From positions 310,001 through 374,000 of the forward strand of contig JANXEW010000001.1 in the NCBI GenBank assembly GCA_025057995.1: a DNA stretch of 64,000 nt, in the 5' to 3' direction. Of the stretch, positions 34,389 through 42,948 are shown piece after piece. Within the stretch, counting starts at the first letter, position 1; each line of letters opens with the position of its first letter. The translations under genes and the position numbers were made by a program. The DNA is from Thermofilaceae archaeon (GTDB taxonomy: Archaea > Thermoproteota > Thermoprotei > Thermofilales > Thermofilaceae). The notes under the pieces are model-generated. The model did no database searches and was not told the DNA's origin. It worked only from the letters and a program-made list of their open reading frames with translations.

Positions 34389-35205
34389 TAACTTTAATAC
34401 ATCGTTTGAGGTAAACTAGTCATGCTATATTGTGTCTCAATGTGTAAGTATCTCTAACAATCCCCCGATTGTAAGCAGATCTTCGATCAAGTTGTAAGTT
34501 CGCTATCTCCCTAAGTTTTCGCCAACTAAAATTTTATAGTTCTTAATTAGAGATTCTCGAGAATTATTGAGGCTCATACCAATGGTTAGTATTGTTCTTT
34601 TTCTAAGTCAATAGATTTCAACCGTACGGTGTCCTTCTAGCCGCTAATGTTTTGACCCTACTCTCGATCTGAAGGGGCATACTTCCTGCCCGCCGATACA
34701 GGGAGGTTTTCGACCGTTGGCGATGAAGCTCTTCCACTCCTCGGGGCTGGCTAGGACGCACCTCATCCCGTAAGCTGTCAACTGGTAGAATGGGCACTTG
34801 GAGCGTTGCATTTCTCAGCACCTTTACTCTTGAGGGAGGAGGAAAACTCCTTCAACGTTATCCAGCTCTTAGAACAGATTAACTGTCTCCTCTCCTTCCT
34901 TTTTAGTTTGATGACACTTCCTCGAACAGTCTCTTCTGAATGACGGAGAACGCTGTGCCATGTCTCAAATGGGCATTTAGCTGGGTTTTCACTAACGCGG
35001 TTTTTCTTAATTTTCTTGCTCATCCCCCTCTTTTTATATGTGATGATGGTATTTGTATCTATCGGACGAACATCATGAAATCTGGAATCTATAGCTAAAA
35101 ACATTATTTTTAAACTTGTTAACCTAGGGGAAAGGTTTCTAGCGTGTGTTTGTTATCGGCTTAGCGACGCAAGAGATTTTATCCTATGTTCAATCATTTT
35201 AAAGC
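34389..35205. other. 817-base spacer, possible remnants
   Basis: There is a minus-strand frame of 67 codons ending at 34618 (RDEVRPSQPRGVEEL and AGSMPLQIESRV) and another ending at 34778 that is rich in lysine (KKIKKNRVSENPAKCPFE). The first has a faint look of a transposase-B C-terminal tail, but no zinc ribbon or catalytic region is present. The second has a GA-rich run touching its ATG at 35023 and a TATA only 8-17 bases away, which does not fit a leaderless start. I leave both uncalled. Confidence 0.3.
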
Positions 35206-37947
35206 GTGAAACCGTTAAAGTTGGTTCTTGTTGCGCATACACACTGGGACAGGGAATGGTATTATACTTACGAAAAGTTCAGGTATAGGCTTGTTCGATG
35301 CGTTGATGAAGTTCTATCAATTCTCCGTAACGATCCAGGTTTTCACTCGTTCATGCTCGACGGGCAGATAGCTCCGCTAGACGATTACCTTGAGCTTAGA
35401 CCTGAGAACGCTGAGCTGGTGAAGGACCTAGTAAGGAGGGGGCGTCTTCTCGTAGGCCCCTGGTACGTTCAACCTGACGAGATCCTCGTAGATGAGGAAT
35501 CTCTAGTCCGAAACCTCCTCTACGGTAGGTTAAAGGGACTTGAGTACGGGGGCTTAACTTACATAGGTTACCTTCCCGATACCTTCGGGCACATAGCTCA
35601 ACTCCCCCAGATCCTGCAAGGCTTCGGCATCGACAACTTCGTTTTTCACAGGGGGATGGGGATCGAGTTTGAAGAGGCTGGAACCCCATTCGTCTGGGTT
35701 GGACCCGACGGAAGCGAAGTTATCGCGTTATTCCTGCGGGACGGGTACTGTAACATGGCATGGCTCCCGCCCGACCCGGTTGCCCTCGCCGATATCGCGC
35801 GTGAAGCTTGTTTACGTTGGGAGAAGAGCCTTAGAATCCGTTCGATTCCAGGCATGGTTGGTTGCGACCATCACTTGCCGAAAAGCTACTTGCCTATGCT
35901 CGTTAGGGAGATGCAGTCGAAATACTTGCCTGTCGAAGTTAATATGGGGTCTCTGTACGATATTTTGGAGGAAGCTCGGAGAGTGAAGGGTGAGCTGGCG
36001 AAGTTTAGAGGAGAGCTTTTGAGTAGTCACTACCATTGGGTTTTGTACGGAGTATGGTCTTCGAGAACCTACTTGAAGAAGGCTAACTTCGAGAGCGAGA
36101 AGCTTCTCGTGTACTACGTTGAACCTTTGTGGACTATGGCTTGGCTTCTCACCGGCATATATCCGGAACGCGAGATATGGACTGCGTGGAGGTACGTGTT
36201 GTTGAGTCACCCGCATGACTCGATCTGCGGCTGCAGCGTCGACGAAGTTCACCGAGAGGTAATGACTAGGCTTGAGAAAGCGAGAGACCTTTCCAAGGAG
36301 CTTCTAGAATGTACGGGGAGGAGTCACGGGGCTCTCGAATGGTTCATAAGCGGTAGAGCCGGGTACCGGTACGATCAACACGCGATGCCATTGATTTCAT
36401 CAAGGGTTAACTTAACTTTCGCAGGCTTCGAAACCCCCTATGTCATAGCTTTCAACACTCTACCTTGGTCGAGGAAGGCTGTAGTTAAGTTAAGGCTTAA
36501 ACCGTATGTAGTAGCCTCCTTTATGCTCGACGAGCTTTCACGCACAGCGCCTAGGAGCGTATCTGAGTCAGCAGCTAAACTAGCTGAGAAAGGTGTCGCC
36601 TTAAGGTTCGACTTCCGAGGCTCTAGCTTAAGGGACTCGCGGGGTAACGTGATACCCTTACAGGTTAGAGAAATGGAGGGTGGGCTCACTGAAGTCGTAT
36701 GGGTTGACGAGCTTCCTCCCCTAGGCTTTAAAACCTATTCTCTTCAATCGTCAGCTGTCGAGTCCTTAGGGGAGCGGTTGAGGTGGGGCGACTGTTTCAT
36801 AGAGAACGAGAGTTTGAGGGTTGAGTTCGACCTTAGGAATGGGGGTGCGTTAAGACTGCTTGATAAGAGGACTGGAGAAGTTTACGAGGGTCTCGGAATA
36901 CTCGAGGATAGTGGGGACGTTGGAGACGAGTACGATTACTCGCCGCCCGAGAGCGATAGAGTGTTGACGAGCAAGGGATGTAGCGCAAGTTTCGAAGTAG
37001 TCGAGTCAGGTCCGGTTTACGTGCGCGCTAAGTTAAGTTACACGTTGAGGCTACCTTCTTCAGCTTCTAGGGATAGGAAGTCTAGGAGCCTTGAAGAAGT
37101 TGAAGTGCCGATAGTTGTTTTCGCCACTCTCTACTGCGGAATCTCACGAGTAGACCTTGAAGTCATAGTTGAGAACAAAGCTAGGGATCATAGGTTGAGG
37201 ATCGTGTTCCCCACGGGGGTTAGGGTTGAGAAACACAACTCGAAGGTCCAGTATATGGTGATAGAGCGTCCGAACAGAGCTACTCACTACTATTCGAGAG
37301 CGGGAGACAAGGTCCCCGTAGAAACTTGGCCTACGAGGCTGTGGGTTGATGTAAGCGACGGTCGAAGAGGTTTATGCGTAGTTGCAAAGGGTTTAAACGA
37401 GTACCAGGTTAAATCCGGCGAAACCGGTAGCGAGATAGTTTATACGCTCTTGAGAGCTGTCGGATGGTTGTCGAAGGGCGATTTACTGACGAGACCTGGT
37501 AACGCTGGACCGGAGATCCCTACGCCAGAAGCCCAGTGCTTGGGCTCAAGTTCTTTCGAGTTTACGATAATACCTCACGGTTTCACCTGGAGTGAAGCTG
37601 GCGTACACAAGTTAGCCTTAGAATGGGCTGTCCCATCTATAGCTCACGAGGATCTACCCCATTACGGTGAGTTGGGGCCTGAGTACTCGCTACTCGAAGT
37701 TGAAGGAGACCCACTTCTCTTCTCCACTTTCAAAAAGAGTATCGACGGGCGGGGGGTCGTCCTACGCGTTTACAACCCTTCCTCGATACAGGTTAAAGCT
37801 CTTCTAAAGTTTCACCGGAGACCCGTTAAAGCTTGGAAAGCTAGGCTAGATGAAACGGTTCTTGAAGAAATCCCCATAAATCAGAGTGTAGCTAGTGTCG
37901 TTCTCGAGCCTTACAAGGTTATGACTGTTAAACTAGAGTTCGCATGA
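35206..37947 (+). CDS. GH38 alpha-mannosidase (second copy)
   Basis: The 913-residue protein starts directly with the catalytic domain: VAHTHWDREWYYTYEKFR gives H11 and D15 of the zinc site. YLPDTFGHIAQLPQIL carries the nucleophile D125. HPHDSICGCSVDEVHREV holds the later zinc histidines. C-terminal beta domains follow. It lacks the 250-residue N-terminal domain of the first GH38 and resembles the mannosylglycerate hydrolase/MngB type, which works in the cytoplasm on small or phosphorylated mannosides. So the two enzymes probably split different linkages. A TATA-like ATTTTAAAG lies shortly before GTG 35206. Confidence 0.93.
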   Translation: MKPLKLVLVAHTHWDREWYYTYEKFRYRLVRCVDEVLSILRNDPGFHSFMLDGQIAPLDDYLELRPENAELVKDLVRRGRLLVGPWYVQPDEILVDEESLVRNLLYGRLKGLEYGGLTYIGYLPDTFGHIAQLPQILQGFGIDNFVFHRGMGIEFEEAGTPFVWVGPDGSEVIALFLRDGYCNMAWLPPDPVALADIAREACLRWEKSLRIRSIPGMVGCDHHLPKSYLPMLVREMQSKYLPVEVNMGSLYDILEEARRVKGELAKFRGELLSSHYHWVLYGVWSSRTYLKKANFESEKLLVYYVEPLWTMAWLLTGIYPEREIWTAWRYVLLSHPHDSICGCSVDEVHREVMTRLEKARDLSKELLECTGRSHGALEWFISGRAGYRYDQHAMPLISSRVNLTFAGFETPYVIAFNTLPWSRKAVVKLRLKPYVVASFMLDELSRTAPRSVSESAAKLAEKGVALRFDFRGSSLRDSRGNVIPLQVREMEGGLTEVVWVDELPPLGFKTYSLQSSAVESLGERLRWGDCFIENESLRVEFDLRNGGALRLLDKRTGEVYEGLGILEDSGDVGDEYDYSPPESDRVLTSKGCSASFEVVESGPVYVRAKLSYTLRLPSSASRDRKSRSLEEVEVPIVVFATLYCGISRVDLEVIVENKARDHRLRIVFPTGVRVEKHNSKVQYMVIERPNRATHYYSRAGDKVPVETWPTRLWVDVSDGRRGLCVVAKGLNEYQVKSGETGSEIVYTLLRAVGWLSKGDLLTRPGNAGPEIPTPEAQCLGSSSFEFTIIPHGFTWSEAGVHKLALEWAVPSIAHEDLPHYGELGPEYSLLEVEGDPLLFSTFKKSIDGRGVVLRVYNPSSIQVKALLKFHRRPVKAWKARLDETVLEEIPINQSVASVVLEPYKVMTVKLEFA

Positions 37948-37952
37948 AACCT

Positions 37953-38021
37953 ATTTGCATATAACTGAAGCCTTTTGGAAACGTTCATAGTCAATTTGCT
38001 TAATCCTAGTTATACGCAAAT
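37953..38021. promoter_or_regulatory. 14-base inverted repeat upstream of the isomerase gene
   Basis: ATTTGCATATAACT (37953-37966) and AGTTATACGCAAAT (38008-38021) are complementary in 13 of 14 bases across 41 bases. The right arm abuts TGTATACC, the probable TATA for the gene at 38049. It is a candidate operator for a sugar regulator. Confidence 0.5.
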
Positions 38022-38048
38022 GTTGTATACCAGTAGTTTGTAGTTTAC

Positions 38049-39551
38049 ATGGTAGGCATGAAACTGGCAACCATCGGCGTAGCCATGCTGGGTGACGAAC
38101 GTAAGTCGGTTATGGAACGCTTAGAGGCTAAATGCCTCGAGCAAATGAGGAGGCTTGTAGAGATCATACAGGAGAAGTGTAGATACGTTGGCGACGTAGC
38201 GCCGCCGGTTGTCGCGGCTCCCAAGGTCGTGTCTAGTATAAAGGACTCTAGGGAGGTGGGAGAGTACTTGGCGAGTAGAAACGTGAAGATACTGGTGCTC
38301 GCCTACTATATTTGGGATTACCCGTACCTCGTATGGCCTTTGGTGAACGAGGTGGGTAAGGATAAACCGATACTATGCATCTCGAACAACGAGGGGTTGT
38401 ACCCCGGGAACGTGGGATTATTGGCGACGGACGGAGCTTTGAGGCAGAGTGGACTTAGGACGCACAGGATAATCGGTGACTTCGAGGATCCGAAGGTTCA
38501 GGAGGCTTTATCAAAGTGGGTGATGGCAGCTGAAGCTTATGCTTCTATCAAGGGTCAAGTTTACGGCATGTTCGGGGGGCATTCGATGGGCATGGAGACG
38601 GGCTACTTCCACCTCGTGCCTGTTCAACGTGTTTTCGGCGTAACGACTTATCATGTCGATCAGCTGTGGCTGTTGAAGGAGATGGAGAAAGTCGACGAAG
38701 CTGAAGTTCAGAAGGGTTTGAAGTGGTTGAGCGGTATGGTTAGAGAAGTAAGGTATGACGGTAAAATGTTGACGCCTGAGACTCTGAAGAAGCAGCTTAA
38801 GCTCTACGTTGCGATGAAGAAGGTTTGCGAGGAGTGGGGCTTCGACTTCTGCGGTATCAAAGGTCAAAGGGATTTCACAGAACACGTCTGTATAACGGAC
38901 GTGGCTGAGATGTTGATGAATGATCCCTACGACTGGAACGGGTTGAAGGAACCCTTCGTCTGCTCTACTGAAGCAGACTCCTTCGGAGCTTTAACGATGC
39001 AAGTTCTAAAGTACGTGAGCGGCGGCTTACCTGTGCTTTTCGCTGACGTAAGGTTGTACGTCCCCGAAAGAGATCTCTGGCTCTTCGTGAACTCCGGCAA
39101 CCACGCAAGCTGGTACGCGAGTAGAAGCTGGGATCCGAGGGAGAATTTGAAGAAAGTGACTCTCCACCCCGCTATCGAGATGTACTTCCCCACGGGTGGA
39201 GCTTCAGTAGAGTTTGACGCTGCGCCAGGCGAGATGACTTTCGCTAGGCTCGGTTTGTACGGTGACGAGGTTTTCATGGTGATAGTGAGAGGCGAATCTT
39301 TAGAGCTTCCCGAGGAGGATAAAGAGAAGCTGAGGAACCAAACAAATGCGACATGGCCTCACATGTACGTGAAACTAAGGGCCAGCTTCCAGGAGTTCAT
39401 CAACGTTTTTCCAGCGAACCACATTCACGGGATCCCAGGTGATAGAGTTGAAGAGCTTGTCCGTTTCTGTGAGATAGCTGGCGTTAAGCCCATAGTCCTG
39501 GGGGAAGACGCTGGGAGGTTTCACAAGCCTTTATGGGAGCTTGTCGAGTAA
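38049..39551 (+). CDS. L-fucose/L-arabinose isomerase-family protein
   Basis: The 500-residue protein has ILCISNNEGLYPGNVG, MFGGHSMGMETGYFHL, DFCGIKGQRDFTE, PFVCSTEADSFGALTMQVL (metal-binding glutamate) and VFPANHIHGIPGD (late histidine), the order seen in the FucI/AraA superfamily. These enzymes convert an aldose to a ketose with manganese. The substrate could be fucose, arabinose or another sugar. A class II aldolase at 10111 could act two steps later if it is fucose. ATG 38049 and ATG 38058 are both possible; the TATA at about 38024-38031 slightly favours the latter. Confidence 0.85.
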   Translation: MVGMKLATIGVAMLGDERKSVMERLEAKCLEQMRRLVEIIQEKCRYVGDVAPPVVAAPKVVSSIKDSREVGEYLASRNVKILVLAYYIWDYPYLVWPLVNEVGKDKPILCISNNEGLYPGNVGLLATDGALRQSGLRTHRIIGDFEDPKVQEALSKWVMAAEAYASIKGQVYGMFGGHSMGMETGYFHLVPVQRVFGVTTYHVDQLWLLKEMEKVDEAEVQKGLKWLSGMVREVRYDGKMLTPETLKKQLKLYVAMKKVCEEWGFDFCGIKGQRDFTEHVCITDVAEMLMNDPYDWNGLKEPFVCSTEADSFGALTMQVLKYVSGGLPVLFADVRLYVPERDLWLFVNSGNHASWYASRSWDPRENLKKVTLHPAIEMYFPTGGASVEFDAAPGEMTFARLGLYGDEVFMVIVRGESLELPEEDKEKLRNQTNATWPHMYVKLRASFQEFINVFPANHIHGIPGDRVEELVRFCEIAGVKPIVLGEDAGRFHKPLWELVE

Positions 39552-39620
39552 CCTTTCTCTAACTTTTTTCTTTAAACGCGTGTAAATAGTTTAATAACCG
39601 TTCACCAACTACAGCTTCTC

Positions 39621-40256
39621 GTGGAAGCTAGGTCCTGGTATTCAGAGCTTGTTTTAGAGAACGCGGCTGAAGCATTGAAGAAGAACGGTTTCCTAGCGTA
39701 CGTCGCTAAAAACTCCGATGAGGCTAAGTCGCTCGTCCTCTCGCTCGTGCCGAGTCGTTCAACAGTGGGCGTTGGGGGTTCAGTTACGGTAAGGGAGCTG
39801 GGGTTAATTGAAGAGTTGGAACGAAGCGGTTGCAAGGTCGTTCACCATTGGGTTAAAGCAGATCCAAGCGAGTTGGATAGGCTTAGGAGGGCGGAGCTCG
39901 TGTCAGACGTTTTCCTATGTAGCGTGAACGCAGTAACGCTAGACGGGAAGCTTGTCTGTATCGACGGCTTGGGGAATCGCGTTGCAGCTATGGTCTTCGG
40001 ACCGCGACGTGTTATCGTCGTAGCTGGCAGAAACAAGCTTGTGCGCGACGTGAAGGAGGGTGTCTGGAGAGCTAGGAACATGGCCGCTGTGATGAACAGC
40101 AAGCGGTTAGGCGTGAATACCCCTTGCGTTAAACTGGGGCATTGCGTAGACTGTGACTCGCCCGAGAGGATATGTCGTGTACTCCTAGTCCTCGAGAGGA
40201 AACCGTTTAACTCAGACTTCCACGTTATACTAGTTAACGAGGACCTCGGCTACTAG
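39621..40256 (+). CDS. LUD-domain protein (LutC/YkgG-like)
   Basis: Residues 40-60 (LVPSRSTVGVGGSVTVREL) and FLCSVNAVTLDGKLVCIDGLGNRVAAM are typical of the LUD domain. The end has the cysteine-rich TPCVKLGHCVDCDSPERIC found in archaeal and clostridial LUD proteins (DUF1121 type). LutC takes part in L-lactate oxidation in bacteria, but no LutA or LutB gene is near, so lactate use is not shown. The context is sugar metabolism. The length of 211 residues is normal. GTG 39621 follows TATA-like TTTAATAACC by about 25 bases. Confidence 0.87.
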   Translation: MEARSWYSELVLENAAEALKKNGFLAYVAKNSDEAKSLVLSLVPSRSTVGVGGSVTVRELGLIEELERSGCKVVHHWVKADPSELDRLRRAELVSDVFLCSVNAVTLDGKLVCIDGLGNRVAAMVFGPRRVIVVAGRNKLVRDVKEGVWRARNMAAVMNSKRLGVNTPCVKLGHCVDCDSPERICRVLLVLERKPFNSDFHVILVNEDLGY

Positions 40257-40336
40257 AACCTAGTGTTTCCATTTGCATGCCGTTGAAGCGGAAGCTGTTG
40301 TAAAGCGTTAATAATCCTGTAGTTTTAACTGAGCGC

Positions 40337-41215
40337 GTGAGCGATAAATCGAGCTCAGCTCGGAGCGTCTGGACCTCCTGGCTCGTCGAGTACTCGATTG
40401 AGGAAGCTTTGGAGATATTCTACCTTAATGGCTTCAGGCACTTGGAGCTTTCTGTCGAACACTTCAACGAGTGTCTCGCTAGGAGCGGCGAAACGGCCTA
40501 CCTAGATGAGACTGAAAGCTTTAAGGTTAGAGCTCTCGCATTAGCCGACCGTGGTCCCGTCGATCTTAGCGCATTGGCTCCAGTCAATTTCGTCCACGCG
40601 CATGGACCTTTCTCACCGTTTAACTTACAGTCGCCTCTAGAGTGCGTAAGAGCTGTCGAAATAGTTAAACAGTGGATAAAGTGGTGTAGAAAACTTGACG
40701 TCAAAGTCCTCGTCTGCCACCCGTTTACAGTGAAAGGCTTAAGCTGGAGCGAGCTTGAGGAACTGAATCTCCGCTGTTTTAAAGAGCTTTCAACTGAGGC
40801 GAGGGAATGCGGTATACTACTAGCTGTAGAAAACATGGGTTGGGGGTACGGCTCACGAGTAGAGCATCTTCTTCGCATAATTGAAGAATGCGACGACGTG
40901 GCTGCATGTGTAGACACGGGGCACGCGAACTTGAACGCTTACAGAGGCGTTGTCGACAAGATGGTTGCGGAGCTGGGCGGTAACGTTGCTGCTACTCACC
41001 TTAGCGATAACGATGGAAGCTGGGACCAACACGTCTTCCCCGGTAGAGGTTCAATCGATTGGAAGTCTGTCTTTAAGGCTTTCGAAGCTATCGGCTACAG
41101 TAAACCGCTAAATTTTGAGATCCCTGGTGAAACGAGGGAATGTCCCGACCCTTCAAGACGTATGGAACATCTATCCTCTATGATCGACAACTTGCGAAGC
41201 AGGTACTCTAGATGA
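40337..41215 (+). CDS. Sugar phosphate isomerase/epimerase (xylose-isomerase-like TIM barrel)
   Basis: The metal-binding residues of the AP-endonuclease-2/xylose isomerase-like barrel are in place: LLAVENMGWG (Glu), ACVDTGHANLN (Asp-His), ATHLSDNDGSWDQHVFPGRGSIDW (His, Asp, His) and NFEIPGE (Glu). The 292-residue protein has no signal sequence. Such enzymes isomerise or epimerise sugars, inosose or hydroxypyruvate. It fits the sugar route here, but its substrate is open. GTG 40337 lies 25-30 bases after TTAATAATCC. It has its own promoter, as do its neighbours, so this is a cluster of single-gene units. Confidence 0.87.
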   Translation: MSDKSSSARSVWTSWLVEYSIEEALEIFYLNGFRHLELSVEHFNECLARSGETAYLDETESFKVRALALADRGPVDLSALAPVNFVHAHGPFSPFNLQSPLECVRAVEIVKQWIKWCRKLDVKVLVCHPFTVKGLSWSELEELNLRCFKELSTEARECGILLAVENMGWGYGSRVEHLLRIIEECDDVAACVDTGHANLNAYRGVVDKMVAELGGNVAATHLSDNDGSWDQHVFPGRGSIDWKSVFKAFEAIGYSKPLNFEIPGETRECPDPSRRMEHLSSMIDNLRSRYSR

Positions 41216-41273
41216 TACCCAACTCCCGCGGATAAGGAGCAGGGATATTAAGTAGCGTAGGATAGTAGTAGCA

Positions 41274-42215
41274 ATGAATCGCGTAGCTTACCTGGTTGAG
41301 AAAGGTAAACTTGAAGTCAGGACCTCCGGTATTCCCACTGTTGGTCCAAAGGACATCCTAGTCAAGGTTAGAGCCTGCGGTATTTGCACGGGTGACATAT
41401 ACGCTTTCCAAGGTTACCCTGTATGGTTTAGCTTACCTGCGGCGCTAGGGCACGAGGCTTCAGGCGAGGTTGTAGCAGTCGGACCTGATGTTCGGAGGTT
41501 TAAGCCGGGGGATAGAGTAGCCGCCCTAGCGGGTCCCGGCTTCTCAGATTACATTGTTGTAGAGGAAAGCTTTGCAGAACATATTCCATCCAACACACCC
41601 TTTGAACACGCGATCGGTGAACCTTTAGCGTGTGCAGTGAACGGCGTCAGGCTCGCTGCACCCCGCTTCGGCGACACAGTCGCAGTAGTCGGAACAGGCT
41701 TCATGGGTCTGCTACTTGTACAAGCTTTGAGCAGGATGGGGCTCGAACACTTGGTAGCGGTCGATGTACGAGACGAGAGGCTTGCTCTAGCCGCTGAGTT
41801 CGGTGCCGACGTACAAGTGAACCCTGAGCGAGAGGATTTGAACAGGGTTATAGACAGTTTAGGCGGCGGCTGCGACATAGTTATCGAGGCAACAGGTTCG
41901 CCAAAAGGGGTGGCGACTGCGACGGCTATCGTGAAGAAGAAGGGTAGGCTGTGTATCTTCAGTTTCCACCCGGCTCCCGTCCCCGTAGACATGAGAGTCT
42001 GGGATTTGAAAGGGTTGGAGGTTCTCATGACTAACCCTAACAGAGCTGAAGACATGAGGGCAAACCTTCGCTTAGCGATGACGATGCTTGGTCGCGGCGT
42101 TTTCAAGATGGAGAAACTTGTCACCCACAAGTGGCCGTTGGATGACATTCAAAGGGCTTTCCAGTACGCTTCATCTAAATCCTTAGATTATATTAAAGGA
42201 GTTATCGTACCTTGA
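41274..42215 (+). CDS. Medium-chain dehydrogenase lacking the structural zinc lobe
   Basis: Residues 35-41 (CGICTGD) and 59-61 (GHE) give the catalytic zinc site. VAVVGTGFMGLLLVQAL is the NAD(P) fold, and IEATGSPKGVATA follows. The protein has only 313 residues: the usual four-cysteine structural zinc loop after GDRVAAL is missing, and the chain goes straight to AGPGFSDYIVVEE. This trimmed form occurs among threonine/sorbitol-dehydrogenase-like enzymes that oxidise polyols or sugars. It probably acts with the isomerase/epimerase before it (58-base gap). A TATA-like GATATTAAGT sits about 25 bases upstream of ATG. Confidence 0.87.
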   Translation: MNRVAYLVEKGKLEVRTSGIPTVGPKDILVKVRACGICTGDIYAFQGYPVWFSLPAALGHEASGEVVAVGPDVRRFKPGDRVAALAGPGFSDYIVVEESFAEHIPSNTPFEHAIGEPLACAVNGVRLAAPRFGDTVAVVGTGFMGLLLVQALSRMGLEHLVAVDVRDERLALAAEFGADVQVNPEREDLNRVIDSLGGGCDIVIEATGSPKGVATATAIVKKKGRLCIFSFHPAPVPVDMRVWDLKGLEVLMTNPNRAEDMRANLRLAMTMLGRGVFKMEKLVTHKWPLDDIQRAFQYASSKSLDYIKGVIVP

Positions 42216-42948
42216 AAAAGGTTTTCACTGAAGCTATGGTCGCTTGAAAAAGGTAAAACGGCTGACGCTAGTACGATGAGTGTCTTTACTTCGAAGATCC
42301 TAGTTGCAACCTTTTTGAAATAACTGTTTCAGACGTCCAAAGTTTCATGATAGTGGCTTTGATCTAACTCTGGTGAAGCTCCTCAGTTCAGTACGCTGAC
42401 GACTCCATCCGATACTTTCAAGTTCCCTACGAAAACTTAACCCTCTTGGAGAACCTCATTACAGAGAGTTAAGTGTTTCTCCCGTGGAGAATTGATGTAA
42501 ACGCTAGAGCCTCGAGGAACGAGTTGAGACACCCTTATCCTCTCAACGTGTTCATTTTTCAAACTGCCTAAACCCTTTTAAAACTAAAGTCAAGGAAAGA
42601 GGTCGTTCCCTCACTCTTTCTCTACTGGTGAAGGATTTCGACGTTCATGAAGGGAGCTAGGTTTGAGACCTTCGTTTTATAGGGATTCGTTCGCTGTTCT
42701 CAACTATTTCAGAAAGAAAAAAGGGCATTTTACGCGGTACGGTAAAGTCTTTGTTTCAAAGGTAACAATCTGTGTTAAATAGTACTGATCAGCAGAGTAA
42801 CTAGAGTAGAACTCATTTCTAACATCTAAGCGTTCAAACTATTTACGGCGCTTTCTTATAAACTTGTGTTGGAAGAGTTGAACTAGTTTGAGCAACTTGA
42901 AACTCAAATACCTCGATGAAACAGAAGCGGGAAGATGGTGTGCGTTTA
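42216..42948. other. 733-base spacer without a recognisable gene
   Basis: The spacer lies between convergent genes. It is AT-rich with no frame of coding character on either strand. A 7-base inverted repeat GTTGAGA/TCTCAAC (42523-42547, 11-base loop) is the only ordered element. A decayed gene cannot be excluded. Confidence 0.4.

Noticed and set aside
34618-34821. 67-codon minus-strand frame that faintly recalls the tail of a TnpB protein
   Set aside because: No zinc ribbon, no catalytic acids and no element ends; the likeness is too weak to call a mobile element.
34778-35023. Lysine-rich small frame with GAGGGGG next to ATG 35023
   Set aside because: The purine run touches the ATG, and the TATA is too close for a leaderless start; no homology is recognised.
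35038-35080. TGATGA near 35041 as a box C of a C/D RNA
   Set aside because: No box D (CTGA) or internal D'/C' pair at the right spacing.
42523-42547. 7-base inverted repeat in the 733-base spacer as an RNA gene
   Set aside because: Short arms and an 11-base loop without further structure are expected by chance in AT-rich DNA.
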